From: Mesostigma viride | Lineage: Eukaryota; Streptophyta; Mesostigmatophyceae; Mesostigmatales; Mesostigmataceae | Direction: 5' to 3' | Length of the DNA stretch: 64,000 nucleotides | Assembly: GCA_009746045.1 (NCBI GenBank) | Contig: RPFO01000384.1 | Span: forward strand, 283,837-347,836 | Shown here: piece by piece, positions 8,345 to 17,348 of the stretch | Layout of the letters: every line of letters starts with the position of its first letter | Position numbering within the stretch: the first letter of the stretch is position 1 | Program-made: the position numbers and the translations under genes | Notes under the pieces: generated by a model | What the model saw: the letters and a program-made list of their open reading frames with translations, nothing else | Databases searched by the model: none | What the model was told of the DNA's origin: nothing

Positions 8345-9402
8345 TCACTGCCTGGCCAACTGGGGGCCGATCACGCTGAAAATGAGCTGGGCCTGGCCCG
8401 GGCCGAACCCGATCTTGGTGGAGATCTTCTTCAGGATCCGCATCAGGGCGTCCGTGTCGACCGACCCGTTCGCCTTCTTGGCGACCTTGTACTCGCATCC
8501 GTGCTCCTCGCGGTTGGGGTGCTCGCAGCCAACACACTGGTCCTCGAATACCCAGCTGTTGGGGCACGGGGCGCGCTCGCACTGCCGCTTGTGCGCCTCC
8601 AGGTTCTTGAGGAGGAAGTGGTGGCCGCAGTCGTAGGGGCACGGGTACGGGAGCAGCTGCAGAGTCGCGGCCATCTGCTGGTCCTCCCCCGCGCAAAAGA
8701 CGTGATCGTCGTCGTCCTGGTGGCAAAAGACGCAGGTGTACTTCTGGTCGGAAGACCTGTCGATGATGGCCCTGGCCGCGATGGTGCACACGAACGAATT
8801 GATGCCGCACCGGTGCTTCATGATCTTGGTGTTGTCACCGCTGCCGCGCGTCTCCACGATAGCCACAGGCACCATGGAGCACACTCGGGTGTCTTGGTGC
8901 ACGACGCAGATAGGGGAGGCCTCCTCGGGAGCGGGGACCTCGAAAGGAAGCAGCTTGACAGGCTCCTTCCTCTTGCGAGACTTCGAGGAAGCGCCCTCGT
9001 CGATCTTCTTGCCCTTGGACTTCTTCTCGTCCTCGGGGTGGTAAGAGGCGTCCTGATCGTCGTCGGAGACGATGAACATATTTTCAACCGTACGCTCGGA
9101 CTCTGTCCTGCTTTTCTTGACTGGAAACGAAACAAGACAAAAAAGAGGACAGAGAGTGCAAGCGCGCGAAGAAACGAAAAAAGAGACGCAAGAACGAAAC
9201 GATTTGTCAGAGCGCGCAACGAAAAAGAAAAGGAAACGAGGGAAAAAACGAAACGAAAAAGCGAAACGAAAACGAAAAAAAGCCGGGCGAAAAGGAAAAA
9301 GAACAGCGCGAAAAACTCACCCCTGGTAGCGCGCGGCTCGTTGGGATCGATATTCCCCACATTTCGGACGTAAGTCGACAAAGAAACCTGCTCGGTAGCC
9401 AT
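8345..9402 (-). CDS. TRAF-type zinc-finger protein, one intron
   Basis: Two exons, 9,402-9,321 and 9,120-8,345, give 285 residues starting MATEQVSLSTYVRNVG. The junction uses GTGAGT and TTTCCAG and keeps the frame (phase 1), adding an N-terminus to an otherwise headless second exon. The protein has a Lys/Ser/Asp/Glu-rich linker, then a Cys/His-rich half: a C-x2-C set around CVFCHQ, and near residues 190-225 a TRAF-type finger (CPYDCGHHFLLKNLEAHKRQ, then C and CPN), then another Cys pair. The C-terminus is helical. TRAF-type fingers are usually adaptor or ubiquitin-linked modules, which fits the F-box-like cluster nearby. It is divergently transcribed from the next gene, which also has one intron. 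Confidence 0.6.
9121..9320 (-). other. Spliceosomal-type intron (200 bp)
   Basis: On the coding strand it starts GTGAGTTTTT, runs almost entirely as C/T with few purines, and ends TTTCGTTTCCAG. Its removal joins two frames cleanly. The whole intron is a pyrimidine tract, much longer than a normal branch-to-AG tract. Confidence 0.65.
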
Positions 9403-9755
9403 GGCGGACGAGTGGGAAAATGGAGCGATGTGTGGGTGGGTGCGCGCGCTGAGATGGGGACTTGAGTGGTCCTGTGGTCCTTTTTTCCAGATTTCTCAGT
9501 CCCAACAGTACCGCGTTCCCATTGGTCAGTTCTGTCAGTACCTTATCCTGGGGTACCCCACCCCCAAAATTGGGGGTACCCCCAGTACCAAAGCATCTTC
9601 TAGAAGATTCCAAAGTCCAAACCGGATTGGCTCCCGCCTTTTTGGTGCTCAGAGCCCCTTGTGCAAAAAGTGAAGAAATTTTGGGCAAATCTCAAGGACT
9701 CAGGGGCGCACCACAAACCACCATAGCCAAGTCCACCATAGCAACCACCTACACC
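9403..9755. promoter_or_regulatory. Divergent promoter region with KpnI-site hairpin
   Basis: This stretch separates two divergently transcribed intron-containing genes. It holds an ATTGG (inverted CCAAT) near 9,518 and a near-perfect inverted repeat at about 9,551-9,588 built of GGGGTACCCC and CCCCAA/TTGGGG blocks. No strong TATA box is seen. A shared regulatory role is inferred. Confidence 0.4.
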
Positions 9756-10812
9756 ATGGAGGGCGCGGATTTCGATACGAGGAAGAGGAAGCGAGAAAAC
9801 GACCTCGAGATGGAACGCGCGCTCGCCTTTTCCGCGCTGAGACTCGCGCTGTCGATAAAACGCGACGAATTGCGTTTGGCGAAGACGACGATCGACACGG
9901 CCATGGACGCCATCGAGTGAGTGGACGTTTTCGAATTTTTCAACGTCCCAAATCGTTTCAATTCGTCCTCGAGTCGTTTCTAATTCGTTTTTTTTTTATT
10001 CTAATTAATTTTCAACGTCCAAATCGTTTCGAATCGTTTTTTTTCGCGTGTCATCGCCCCTTTTTTCAACGAGCAGGTGTCACCCCGCCTTGCTCGTGAA
10101 GGACTATTCCGTCTCGATGGATTTGTGGTCCTTCTACAAGGCGCTCGAGGAGAACGGAGTCGACAAGGGGAACCAGGACTTCGCGTTGATCTCCGCGCAC
10201 GCTCGCAGGGTCGCCGGGGATTACCACTCCCCGTGCGAGAAGCACGAGTACTGGATCCAGTACCAGCGCGACAGGCTCGTCGGCTCCATCCACTCCTCGG
10301 GGTGGAGGATTTCCCCCGCGGTCGCCATCGTCTGCGGGGAGACGACGCAGGAGGTCGCGAAGAAGATCATGAGCAACTGCTACGATCGTCCGGAGCACAT
10401 CGCGGGCGTGGGGTGCGTCGACTACCCCGACTCCCTGCGCCCGGTGTCGTACCCCGTCTCCTGCGAGTGGACCTTCGATGGCGTCGGCGAAGTCATCCTC
10501 CACGGCGCCATGGAGACGATCTACGGGGAGGAGAGGGGGTGGCGAGTGTGGGACGACTCCTCCGGCCCCAGTTTCGCCTACGGGCCGCGAGTGAGGGACG
10601 ATTTTCCCTCCGATAAGGAGAAGGCCTCGAGGGCGGCGGAGGAGGAGATCTTCGCGGCCAGGGTCGACTCGGTCGCCGACGAGCGCCCGTGGACCTGGTG
10701 CAACTGTTTCTGGGGGGGCGAGGCGTGGTTCGACGACCCCGAACAGGTCCCCGGCCTGTGCACCTGCGGTGCCGCCCCTCACCCTTGCATCCCCATGGAG
10801 ATCGCGGTGTAG
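9756..10812 (+). CDS. Unknown protein with one intron (virus-like)
   Basis: Two exons, 9,756-9,916 and 10,077-10,812, give 298 residues. Exon 1 encodes a basic, helical head (MEGADFDTRKRKREND, then a long Leu/Ala/Arg helix). The donor is GA|GTGAGT and the acceptor CGAGCAG|GTGT; splicing keeps the frame (phase 2) and runs straight into CHPALLVKDYS. Exon 2 has a globular mix with Trp and Cys residues (WTWCNCFWGG, then CTCGAAPHPC near the end), which could bind a metal. No family is recognised. The ATG has a good context (CACCATGG). Its divergent partner is the TRAF-type gene; both having introns of similar size suggests a shared origin in a genome that splices. Confidence 0.55.
9917..10076 (+). 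other. Spliceosomal-type intron (160 bp)
   Basis: Starts GTGAGTGG and ends TTTTTTCAACGAGCAG. The inside is T-rich with three or four copies of a TTTCAACGTCC / AATCGTTT unit. Removal joins the two exons in frame. Confidence 0.65.
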
Positions 10813-10837
10813 TGCAGTGCAGCCACGGTCTACCTTT

Positions 10838-10846
10838 TATATAAAT
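10838..10846 (+). promoter_or_regulatory. TATA box of Cys/His-start gene
   Basis: TATATAAAT about 45 bp before the ATG at 10,890, in an AT-rich leader containing a CCAAT. Confidence 0.5.
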
Positions 10847-10889
10847 TTCGTATATTCTAATCCAATGTTTATGTTGTTATACACACGCA

Positions 10890-11441
10890 ATGAGAACCCC
10901 ACAGTGCAAAGTGTTCACGAAACGCGGCCCGCGGTGTTCTAACAGAGCGAAAAGGGGTGGGACGTGCGGCATCCACCGAAAGACGAAACACAGAGTCAGG
11001 GCGGGGGACGTGGACATGGGAGACGCGACAGAGCCCCCGGGCGACTTCCCCCCGGGGTGGCACGACGGGATTTGGATGCAGGAGAGACGCGTGGCGCAGG
11101 GGCGGATGGCAGAAGACATGAGGGCGCTGGCGGACAAAGGCGGGGATCGCTCCATGGACGCCACGGATATGGTGGAAAGGACCCAGCAAATGAAGGACCG
11201 TCAACCCGAATTGTACGAAGAGATGAGGAGCACCATGCGCGATTTTTCCGGGCAGATAGCTCGGTTACAGGAGGAAAGGGACGAATTGCGAGCACAATAC
11301 CCCGAATCCAGGGAGAAGATAGACGCGTGGTTCGAGTTCAATCGACACAACGCGGAACTGGATCGTCATAACAGGATCATGCGTATCCGATCGCAGGTTC
11401 GCACCGACAACTCGCAACCTTCGAAAAGAACGAGGAGGTAG
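10890..11441 (+). CDS. Small protein: Cys/His finger plus coiled coil
   Basis: 183 residues. The first 30 residues carry a compact C-x(n)-C-x(n)-C-x2-H set (QCKVFTKRGPRCSNRAKRGG then TCGIH). This is the short 'C-x-x-x-T-K-x-G-x-x-C...C-x-x-H' motif found in many giant-virus and some bacterial proteins (DUF5763-like, from memory). The rest is acidic then helical with heptad spacing from about residue 95 to 165, and a basic tail ending KRTRR that may be a nuclear signal. Nucleic-acid or protein binding is likely; no enzyme motif. A TATA box lies upstream. A short sequence inside the gene (CCCCGGGCGACTTCCCCCCG) recurs just downstream at about 11,545-11,567. Confidence 0.6.
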   Translation: MRTPQCKVFTKRGPRCSNRAKRGGTCGIHRKTKHRVRAGDVDMGDATEPPGDFPPGWHDGIWMQERRVAQGRMAEDMRALADKGGDRSMDATDMVERTQQMKDRQPELYEEMRSTMRDFSGQIARLQEERDELRAQYPESREKIDAWFEFNRHNAELDRHNRIMRIRSQVRTDNSQPSKRTRR

Positions 11442-11499
11442 AACTAAAACGCGCCTCGTGGACCGGGAAAGCGCGTGACACGTGGCAGGAGACGCTGCC

Positions 11500-11567
11500 C
11501 CCCCACCGCTCCGCGGCCCGGCCCTGCGCCCCCGGCCCTGCGCCCCCGGGCGACTTCCCCCCGGGCA
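11500..11567. repeat. GC-rich repeat block, copy 1
   Basis: A C/G-rich stretch of 'CGGCCCTGCGCCCC' units. About 42 bp (11,501-11,542) recurs almost exactly at 11,931-11,972. Confidence 0.6.
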
Positions 11568-11590
11568 TAGCTAGGACCGCGGACCGTAAT

Positions 11591-11617
11591 CGATCGGATC
11601 GGATCGGATCGGATCGG
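11591..11617. repeat. GGATC pentamer repeat
   Basis: Five tandem GATCG/GGATC units, a short microsatellite between the GC-rich block and the small basic gene. Confidence 0.7.
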
Positions 11618-11651
11618 TTGGCGCGGCGCGCGGCGTATTGGGTCGGGTCTA

Positions 11652-11867
11652 CTAACGCTTCTTCACGACCTTGGAATCAAACAATCTGTCGACATCTCTC
11701 CTGTACTTGTCCGATAGTTTTGTAAGCGCTCTCGTGTAGGCCACGTTGTTGGTGTACCGTTTCACGGCCTCCGTCTCCCTGTATATGCCCCGGATCAGGC
11801 GGTTGAATGACGAGGAGAGGTTGCGTATCTCTCGCTCGCGGCCTGCGGAGGTGGATTTGGTGGGCAT
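11652..11867 (-). CDS. Small basic helical protein (virus-like)
   Basis: 71 residues starting MPTKSTSAGRERE. The frame is open far upstream, but that extension is only translated 9-bp repeats, so the start is placed at this ATG. The protein is Arg/Lys-rich, predicted helical, without Cys or a membrane segment, and ends KVVKKR. It could be a small DNA-binding or virion protein; no family is recognised. It sits between GC-rich repeat copies on both sides. Confidence 0.4.
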   Translation of the reverse strand: MPTKSTSAGREREIRNLSSSFNRLIRGIYRETEAVKRYTNNVAYTRALTKLSDKYRRDVDRLFDSKVVKKR

Positions 11868-11930
11868 TGTGTTTCTGATAAGATCACGGGAGATTATTTT
11901 CTCGGCGCGGCGCTTGGAGTATCCACCAAC

Positions 11931-12028
11931 CCCCACCGCTCCGCGGCCCGGCCCTGCGCCCCCGGCCCTGCGGCCCGGCCCTGCGCCCCCGGCCCTGCGG
12001 CCCCGGCCCTGCGCCCCCGGCCCGGCGG
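11931..12028. repeat. GC-rich repeat block, copy 2
   Basis: Tandem 'CGGCCCTGCGCCCC' style units; the first 42 bp repeats the block at 11,501. It runs directly into the 9-bp repeat array. Confidence 0.6.
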
Positions 12029-12310
12029 CCCCCGATAGCCCCGATAGCCCAATAGCCCCAATAGCCCCAATAGCCCCGATAGCCCCGATAGCCCAATAGC
12101 CCCAATAACCCCAATAACCCCAATAACCCCAATAACCCCAATAACCCCAATAGCCCCGATAGCCCCGATAGCCCCAATAACCCCAATAACCCCAATAACC
12201 CCAATAGCCCCAATAGCCCCAATAACCCCAATAACCCCAATAGCCCCAATAGCCCCAATAGCCCCAATAACCCCAATAACCCCAATAGCCCCAATAGCCC
12301 CAATAGCCCC
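12029..12310. repeat. Telomere-like 9-bp array, CCCCAATAR / CCCCGATAG
   Basis: About 30 tandem 9-bp units, CCCCAATAA, CCCCAATAG and CCCCGATAG in blocks. The opposite strand is GGGGYTATT, G-rich and capable of quadruplex folding. It lies 540 bp from the palindrome that resembles a genome end. Confidence 0.75.
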
Positions 12311-12404
12311 GCCCGCCACCCGCCAACCGCCACCCCCCAGAAAAAACACGCTTATAAGGGGAAAAAAACGATAGATTACCATCGCCTGCGGGCGGAGGGA
12401 TCGC

Positions 12405-12530
12405 GTGGAGTGGCTACCCTTGACTGGGAAGATGACAGAAACGCGGACCCGAGGCTCGCAGCTCACGGGGCGGACAGGCGTGGAGTCGCTACCCTTCACT
12501 GGGAAGATGACCGAGAAACGCGGGTTCGAA
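12405..12530. repeat. Diverged direct repeat pair
   Basis: About 48 bp at 12,405 recurs at 12,480 (shared GTGGAGT, GCTACCCTT, CTGGGAAGATGAC, AACGCGG). No coding sense is supported. Confidence 0.5.
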
Positions 12531-12682
12531 CCACCACACCTTTTGATTTTTTTGTTTCTTTCCTCCCACCGAGTATAAGGGCCCTTTTGCCCCCACGCCC
12601 CCCACGGCCCCCACCACCCACACGGCCCCCCACGGCACCCACGCGGGCCGACAGAGGGCCGACAACACACGCGGCCCACGGG

Positions 12683-12780
12683 AGGGAATGGGGGCACACG
12701 CGCCCAGAGGGCCGAATGGGGGCACACGCGCCCCGAGGAGGGGAATGGGGGCACACGCGCCCCGAGGAGGGGAATGGGGT
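12683..12780. repeat. Tandem repeat of about 29 bp
   Basis: Three to four copies built on GAATGGGGGCACACGCGCCC with a GAGGAGGG spacer. No gene is seen between 12,311 and 12,849. Confidence 0.6.
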
Positions 12781-12889
12781 CACCCTCGTGAAACGTAGGA
12801 GGCTTTTGAACTCCGATAACCCTATTGATCGCAACGAAGTGCGCTGAACCTACGCCCAAGCAAGCTGACCCCATAGGCTCCGCCTAATG

Positions 12890-13390
12890 CTAGCTTCCGC
12901 GGCGGTCAAGCGGGGTCGTTGCCCCTCTCTGTGGCCCCCCGTTATGGGGGGGTATATATATGGGCGTCCACCCGTCCGGCATCACTTGGTACGGACTCAT
13001 ACGGAATTTCACCATGTTATGGTCGTCATAATACACCGCCATCCCCTTATCTATGGCAACGGCCATATCCTCCTGCTTGGGTGGCACGCCCTCTGTGTAG
13101 TATCCTTTACTTTCCGCCGGCGCCACGCGGTTCCTGGAGTGCCACCAATCCGCCAGTCTCTCCCACGGGAGAGCGCCCGCGCCCAGCCCGATCACCCCCA
13201 CGGCCACCATCACCCCGCCCGCTATCATAAGCTTTTTCCATTTGGCCTCTTCTTCCCGGTATCTCTTCTCATCGTAGTCTCCTAGCAGGGTTTTGAACGC
13301 CCCGTACCCCAACATCCCCAGTCCGGCCGCTGCGAGCACTCCCAGCAGACCGATCACAATCCACGTCGCGGACTCAGGCAGAGCCCACAT
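12890..13390 (-). CDS. Two-helix membrane protein, left-arm copy
   Basis: Started at MWALPESATW, since the upstream part of the open frame crosses the promoter. Two hydrophobic helices are clear: about residues 8-30 (WIVIGLLGVLAAAGLGMLGY) and 55-75 (LMIAGGVMVAVGVIGLGAGA), separated by a charged loop (DYDEKRYREEEAKWKK). The C-terminal half is soluble with Tyr, Pro and Lys. It is likely a small viral or cell membrane protein; no family recognised. A TATA-like GATAAATTATGC lies about 20-30 bp upstream. It is divergently paired with the C-x-H-G gene, and both genes recur inverted in the other arm. Confidence 0.55.
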   Translation of the reverse strand: MWALPESATWIVIGLLGVLAAAGLGMLGYGAFKTLLGDYDEKRYREEEAKWKKLMIAGGVMVAVGVIGLGAGALPWERLADWWHSRNRVAPAESKGYYTEGVPPKQEDMAVAIDKGMAVYYDDHNMVKFRMSPYQVMPDGWTPIYIPPHNGGPQRGATTPLDRRGS

Positions 13391-14158
13391 GTTCCCACCT
13401 GACTGCTTGCATAATTTATCGGGGGGCGACCGGCCTGTTCCAGCACGAACAGCCCCTTGACCCCGTTCTCGGAACACCCCCGGGCGGATCCCTGCATTCT
13501 GATTGGCCGGCTGGCCCGATGGAAACAAATCCCTGCACGGTGATTGGCCCGTTTTGTAAAAACGCAACCACAAGTGTTCCGTTCCTGAAAAAACACGCAG
13601 AACGGAGGGTGGGACGACCATCAGCTTTAGGCTAAGTTCCCGTGTTTGCGTGTCACTGTCCCCTTGGCTATCTCTTCTCCCATATTCTCCATAATTTTAT
13701 GGTGAAAAATTTGATCATAAAATATGGCTAAATTTTATGGTGAAAAAATCATAGTAAAAGAAACAGGGATGGCATGGTAGGGACACCCCGCATACCGCAA
13801 CCACGGGATCCTAGCCTAAAGTTGATGGTCGCTCCACCCCTTGTTCTGCGTGTTTTTCCAGGAACGGAACACTTGTGTTTGCGTTTGGACAGAATGGACC
13901 AATCAGAAGTCTGGATTTTGTTTTCTTTAGGGCTTCCAGCCAATCACGAAGCAGCAGTCTGTTCCTGGCCCGCCCCTCCCCCCGGTCCAAGGCGGGACAG
14001 ACCCGTTCAAGCTGGAACAGGCCCGGCGGCGCGGCGCCACTTTCGAGTTTCCCGCCAAAAGTGTCCACCCTCGGTGAGTCAGCGTGGGCGTGACGCGAGT
14101 CAGGCGGGCATAAATAGAGACCTAGGAGAGGAGCAGGACACACGCACCACAGCCAACC
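13391..14158. promoter_or_regulatory. Divergent promoter with inverted repeats and AT-rich core
   Basis: Between the two divergent genes, about 100 bp at 13,540-13,642 is repeated inverted at 13,798-13,905 (shared GGAACGGAACACTTGTG, TTCTGCGTGTTTTT, AGCCTAAA). Both copies carry a CCAAT box. The core 13,680-13,760 is AT-rich with TTTTATGGTGAAAAA twice and TTTGATCATAAAA. TATA-like boxes face outward: GATAAATTATGC near 13,411 (minus) and CATAAATAGAG near 14,109 (plus). The pattern suits a shared promoter and possibly a replication origin; the latter is inference. Confidence 0.5.
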
Positions 14159-14815
14159 ATGGCAAGTGGAAAGAGCTATTGGAAACGATCCGAAGGCGGG
14201 TGCGAGCACGGCAAGCGCCCGTCGTCCTGCTCGAAGTGCAACCTGTGCGAGCACGGGTGCTTCAAGCCCCGCTGCCTGAAAGGCTGCTCGCTGCTGTGCA
14301 AGCACGGAGCGAAGAAAGAGAGGTGCACGGAGTGCAAGGAGAAGTGCGCGCACGGGAAGGCGTACTTCTGCAAGCACCTGGAGTGCCGCCTCGGTATCTG
14401 CGAGGAGCACAGCGCGTTGTGCAAGAAGGCCCTCCAGAAGAGCAAGTGCCCGTGGTGCCACCCGGGCCAGAGGGGCAAGGCCTCCAACGAGCGCTTCGTG
14501 AGGGACGCCGGCCTCTCGTCCACTTTCATCGACCTCTACGAGCGCGGCGGGGCCGCCCGCATGGACACGGACCGTTGCGAGCACGACAGGTTCAAGTTCT
14601 CCTGCCGCGAGTGCGGAAAGTGCCAGCACGGCGTCTACAGGCCCGACTGCCAGGAGGGATGCTTCCTGAGGTGCTGGCACGGCAAGAAGCCTGATCACTG
14701 CGCCACGTGCAACCCCAACCGCTGCCCTCACGGCAAGCTGCTGAGGTGCGCCGAATGCGACATGACCGCCCCCATCTCCCGGGTATCGCGGGAGCCAGTA
14801 AACCATATGGAGTAA
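14159..14815 (+). CDS. C-x-H-G repeat zinc-binding protein, left-arm copy
   Basis: 218 residues from ATG in a CCATGG context. About eight Cys/His repeats of the form C-x-H-G-x(3-5)-C-x2-C run through it: CEHGKRPSSCSKCNLCEHG, CKHGAKKERCTECKEKCAHG, then CEHDRFKFSCRECGKCQHG, CWHGKKPDHCATC and CPHGKLLRCAEC. A repeat-poor Ser/Arg segment lies in the middle. The 'C-x-H-G-x(4)-C-x2-C' repeat is one I know from giant viruses and some algae, function unknown; multiple zinc ions are probably bound. TATA and CCAAT elements lie upstream. An exact-looking second copy is in the other palindrome arm. Confidence 0.65.
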   Translation: MASGKSYWKRSEGGCEHGKRPSSCSKCNLCEHGCFKPRCLKGCSLLCKHGAKKERCTECKEKCAHGKAYFCKHLECRLGICEEHSALCKKALQKSKCPWCHPGQRGKASNERFVRDAGLSSTFIDLYERGGAARMDTDRCEHDRFKFSCRECGKCQHGVYRPDCQEGCFLRCWHGKKPDHCATCNPNRCPHGKLLRCAECDMTAPISRVSREPVNHME

Positions 14816-15923
14816 TAAACTAATTCTTGCATCCCTCACACCCCAATGAGCCAACAATGAGTCCAAAGAACCATAAACGTAGATGAGCCAAAAGCGACCT
14901 CTAGCCAGGAGTAGCCCGCAGCCCCTCAGCCCGCGGGCCGACTCGGCCCGTTCTCGACCCGCTCGGCCCGTACCAAAGGAAACAAACGGGGAGTTAGTAT
15001 ACCCGCCACCCTCCACGTGGCACCCCACCAGAGAAAACAAAAACGTGTTCAGGATTGTACGGACTGAACAGAATCCCGGCCTGAACACGGGTCTGAACAT
15101 GCTCCAGCCAATCAGAACGCTCCGTTTGGAATCTGTCAGCACGTGTCAGCACCGGGAAAGGAAACAACCGCGGGAAAAGAAACAAACGAAAGGAAACAAA
15201 CGGCCACGCGTCAGGCGCCCATTGGTTCATAGGGAAACAACCCGCACTTTGGGGACGGCCAGGACGGTCGAACGAAACAATGCCAGCATAATATCTCACC
15301 CCGATGGTAAAAACCAAGGGTCCTCGGGCTAGTCGAGGGTTCTTCGGGTCGAGTCCGGGTTTCTAACGGCCGTTAGAAACCCGGACTCGACCCGAAGAAC
15401 CCTCGACTAGCCCGAGGACCCTTGGTTTTTACCATCGGGGTGAGATATTATGCTGGCATTGTTTCGTTCGACCGTCCTGGCCGTCCCCAAAGTGCGGGTT
15501 GTTTCCCTATGAACCAATGGGCGCCTGACGCGTGGCCGTTTGTTTCCTTTCGTTTGTTTCTTTTCCCGCGGTTGTTTCCTTTCCCGGTGCTGACACGTGC
15601 TGACAGATTCCAAACGGAGCGTTCTGATTGGCTGGAGCATGTTCAGACCCGTGTTCAGGCCGGGATTCTGTTCAGTCCGTACAATCCTGAACACGTTTTT
15701 GTTTTCTCTGGTGGGGTGCCACGTGGAGGGTGGCGGGTATACTAACTCCCCGTTTGTTTCCTTTGGTACGGGCCGAGCGGGTCGAGAACGGGCCGAGTCG
15801 GCCCGCGGGCTGAGGGGCTGCGGGCTACTCCTGGCTAGAGGTCGCTTTTGGCTCATCTACGTTTATGGTTCTTTGGACTCATTGTTGGCTCATTGGGGTG
15901 TGAGGGATGCAAGAATTAGTTTA
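14816..15923. other. Palindrome centre with repeated GAAACAA motifs
   Basis: No gene is supported here; long open frames on both strands are shadows of GC-rich sequence. About seven copies of (G)GAAACAA(M)C lie between 14,978 and 15,282 and again inverted on the other side. CCAAT boxes (AGCCAATCAG, CATTGGTTC) occur in each half. The central 60 bp is a perfect hairpin. Confidence 0.5.
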
Positions 15924-16580
15924 TTACTCCATATGGTTTACTGGCTCCCGCGATACCCGGGAGATGGGGGCGGTCATGTCGCATTCGGCGCACCTCAGCA
16001 GCTTGCCGTGAGGGCAGCGGTTGGGGTTGCACGTGGCGCAGTGATCAGGCTTCTTGCCGTGCCAGCACCTCAGGAAGCATCCCTCCTGGCAGTCGGGCCT
16101 GTAGACGCCGTGCTGGCACTTTCCGCACTCGCGGCAGGAGAACTTGAACCTGTCGTGCTCGCAACGGTCCGTGTCCATGCGGGCGGCCCCGCCGCGCTCG
16201 TAGAGGTCGATGAAAGTGGACGAGAGGCCGGCGTCCCTCACGAAGCGCTCGTTGGAGGCCTTGCCCCTCTGGCCCGGGTGGCACCACGGGCACTTGCTCT
16301 TCTGGAGGGCCTTCTTGCACAACGCGCTGTGCTCCTCGCAGATACCGAGGCGGCACTCCAGGTGCTTGCAGAAGTACGCCTTCCCGTGCGCGCACTTCTC
16401 CTTGCACTCCGTGCACCTCTCTTTCTTCGCTCCGTGCTTGCACAGCAGCGAGCAGCCTTTCAGGCAGCGGGGCTTGAAGCACCCGTGCTCGCACAGGTTG
16501 CACTTCGAGCAGGACGACGGGCGCTTGCCGTGCTCGCACCCGCCTTCGGATCGTTTCCAATAGCTCTTTCCACTTGCCAT
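15924..16580 (-). CDS. C-x-H-G repeat zinc-binding protein, right-arm copy
   Basis: Reverse-complement copy of the 218-residue gene at 14,159, with the same translation, start context and Cys/His repeats. Lack of divergence suggests recent formation of the palindrome, ongoing copy correction between ends, or an artefact. Confidence 0.65.
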   Translation of the reverse strand: MASGKSYWKRSEGGCEHGKRPSSCSKCNLCEHGCFKPRCLKGCSLLCKHGAKKERCTECKEKCAHGKAYFCKHLECRLGICEEHSALCKKALQKSKCPWCHPGQRGKASNERFVRDAGLSSTFIDLYERGGAARMDTDRCEHDRFKFSCRECGKCQHGVYRPDCQEGCFLRCWHGKKPDHCATCNPNRCPHGKLLRCAECDMTAPISRVSREPVNHME

Positions 16581-17348
16581 GGTTGGCTGTGGTGCGTGTG
16601 TCCTGCTCCTCTCCTAGGTCTCTATTTATGCCCGCCTGACTCGCGTCACGCCCACGCTGACTCACCGAGGGTGGACACTTTTGGCGGGAAACTCGAAAGT
16701 GGCGCCGCGCCGCCGGGCCTGTTCCAGCTTGAACGGGTCTGTCCCGCCTTGGACCGGGGGGAGGGGCGGGCCAGGAACAGACTGCTGCTTCGTGATTGGC
16801 TGGAAGCCCTAAAGAAAACAAAATCCAGACTTCTGATTGGTCCATTCTGTCCAAACGCAAACACAAGTGTTCCGTTCCTGGAAAAACACGCAGAACAAGG
16901 GGTGGAGCGACCATCAACTTTAGGCTAGGATCCCGTGGTTGCGGTATGCGGGGTGTCCCTACCATGCCATCCCTGTTTCTTTTACTATGATTTTTTCACC
17001 ATAAAATTTAGCCATATTTTATGATCAAATTTTTCACCATAAAATTATGGAGAATATGGGAGAAGAGATAGCCAAGGGGACAGTGACACGCAAACACGGG
17101 AACTTAGCCTAAAGCTGATGGTCGTCCCACCCTCCGTTCTGCGTGTTTTTTCAGGAACGGAACACTTGTGGTTGCGTTTTTACAAAACGGGCCAATCACC
17201 GTGCAGGGATTTGTTTCCATCGGGCCAGCCGGCCAATCAGAATGCAGGGATCCGCCCGGGGGTGTTCCGAGAACGGGGTCAAGGGGCTGTTCGTGCTGGA
17301 ACAGGCCGGTCGCCCCCCGATAAATTATGCAAGCAGTCAGGTGGGAAC
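16581..17348. promoter_or_regulatory. Divergent promoter, right-arm copy
   Basis: Inverted copy of 13,391-14,158, with the same AT-rich core, flanking inverted repeats, CCAAT and TATA-like elements. Confidence 0.5.

Noticed and set aside
8818-9402. Single-exon 194-residue frame starting MATEQVSL with a Phe-rich middle
   Set aside because: The Phe/Leu/Val run is the translated pyrimidine-rich intron; splicing gives a better protein.
12480-12545. tRNA-like GGTTCGAACC box
   Set aside because: No acceptor or anticodon arms can be paired around it on either strand, and the site is part of a direct repeat.
11868-12874. Extended frames rich in Gly, Tyr, Trp or Ile running into the small basic gene
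   Set aside because: They come from the 9-bp repeat and GC-rich blocks; only the last 71 codons look like a protein.
14994-15745. Long open frames across the palindrome centre and opposite the C-x-H-G genes (up to 443 residues, in mirror pairs)
   Set aside because: They are antisense or out-of-frame readings of GC-rich DNA, with no domain pattern and with composition explained by the real genes.
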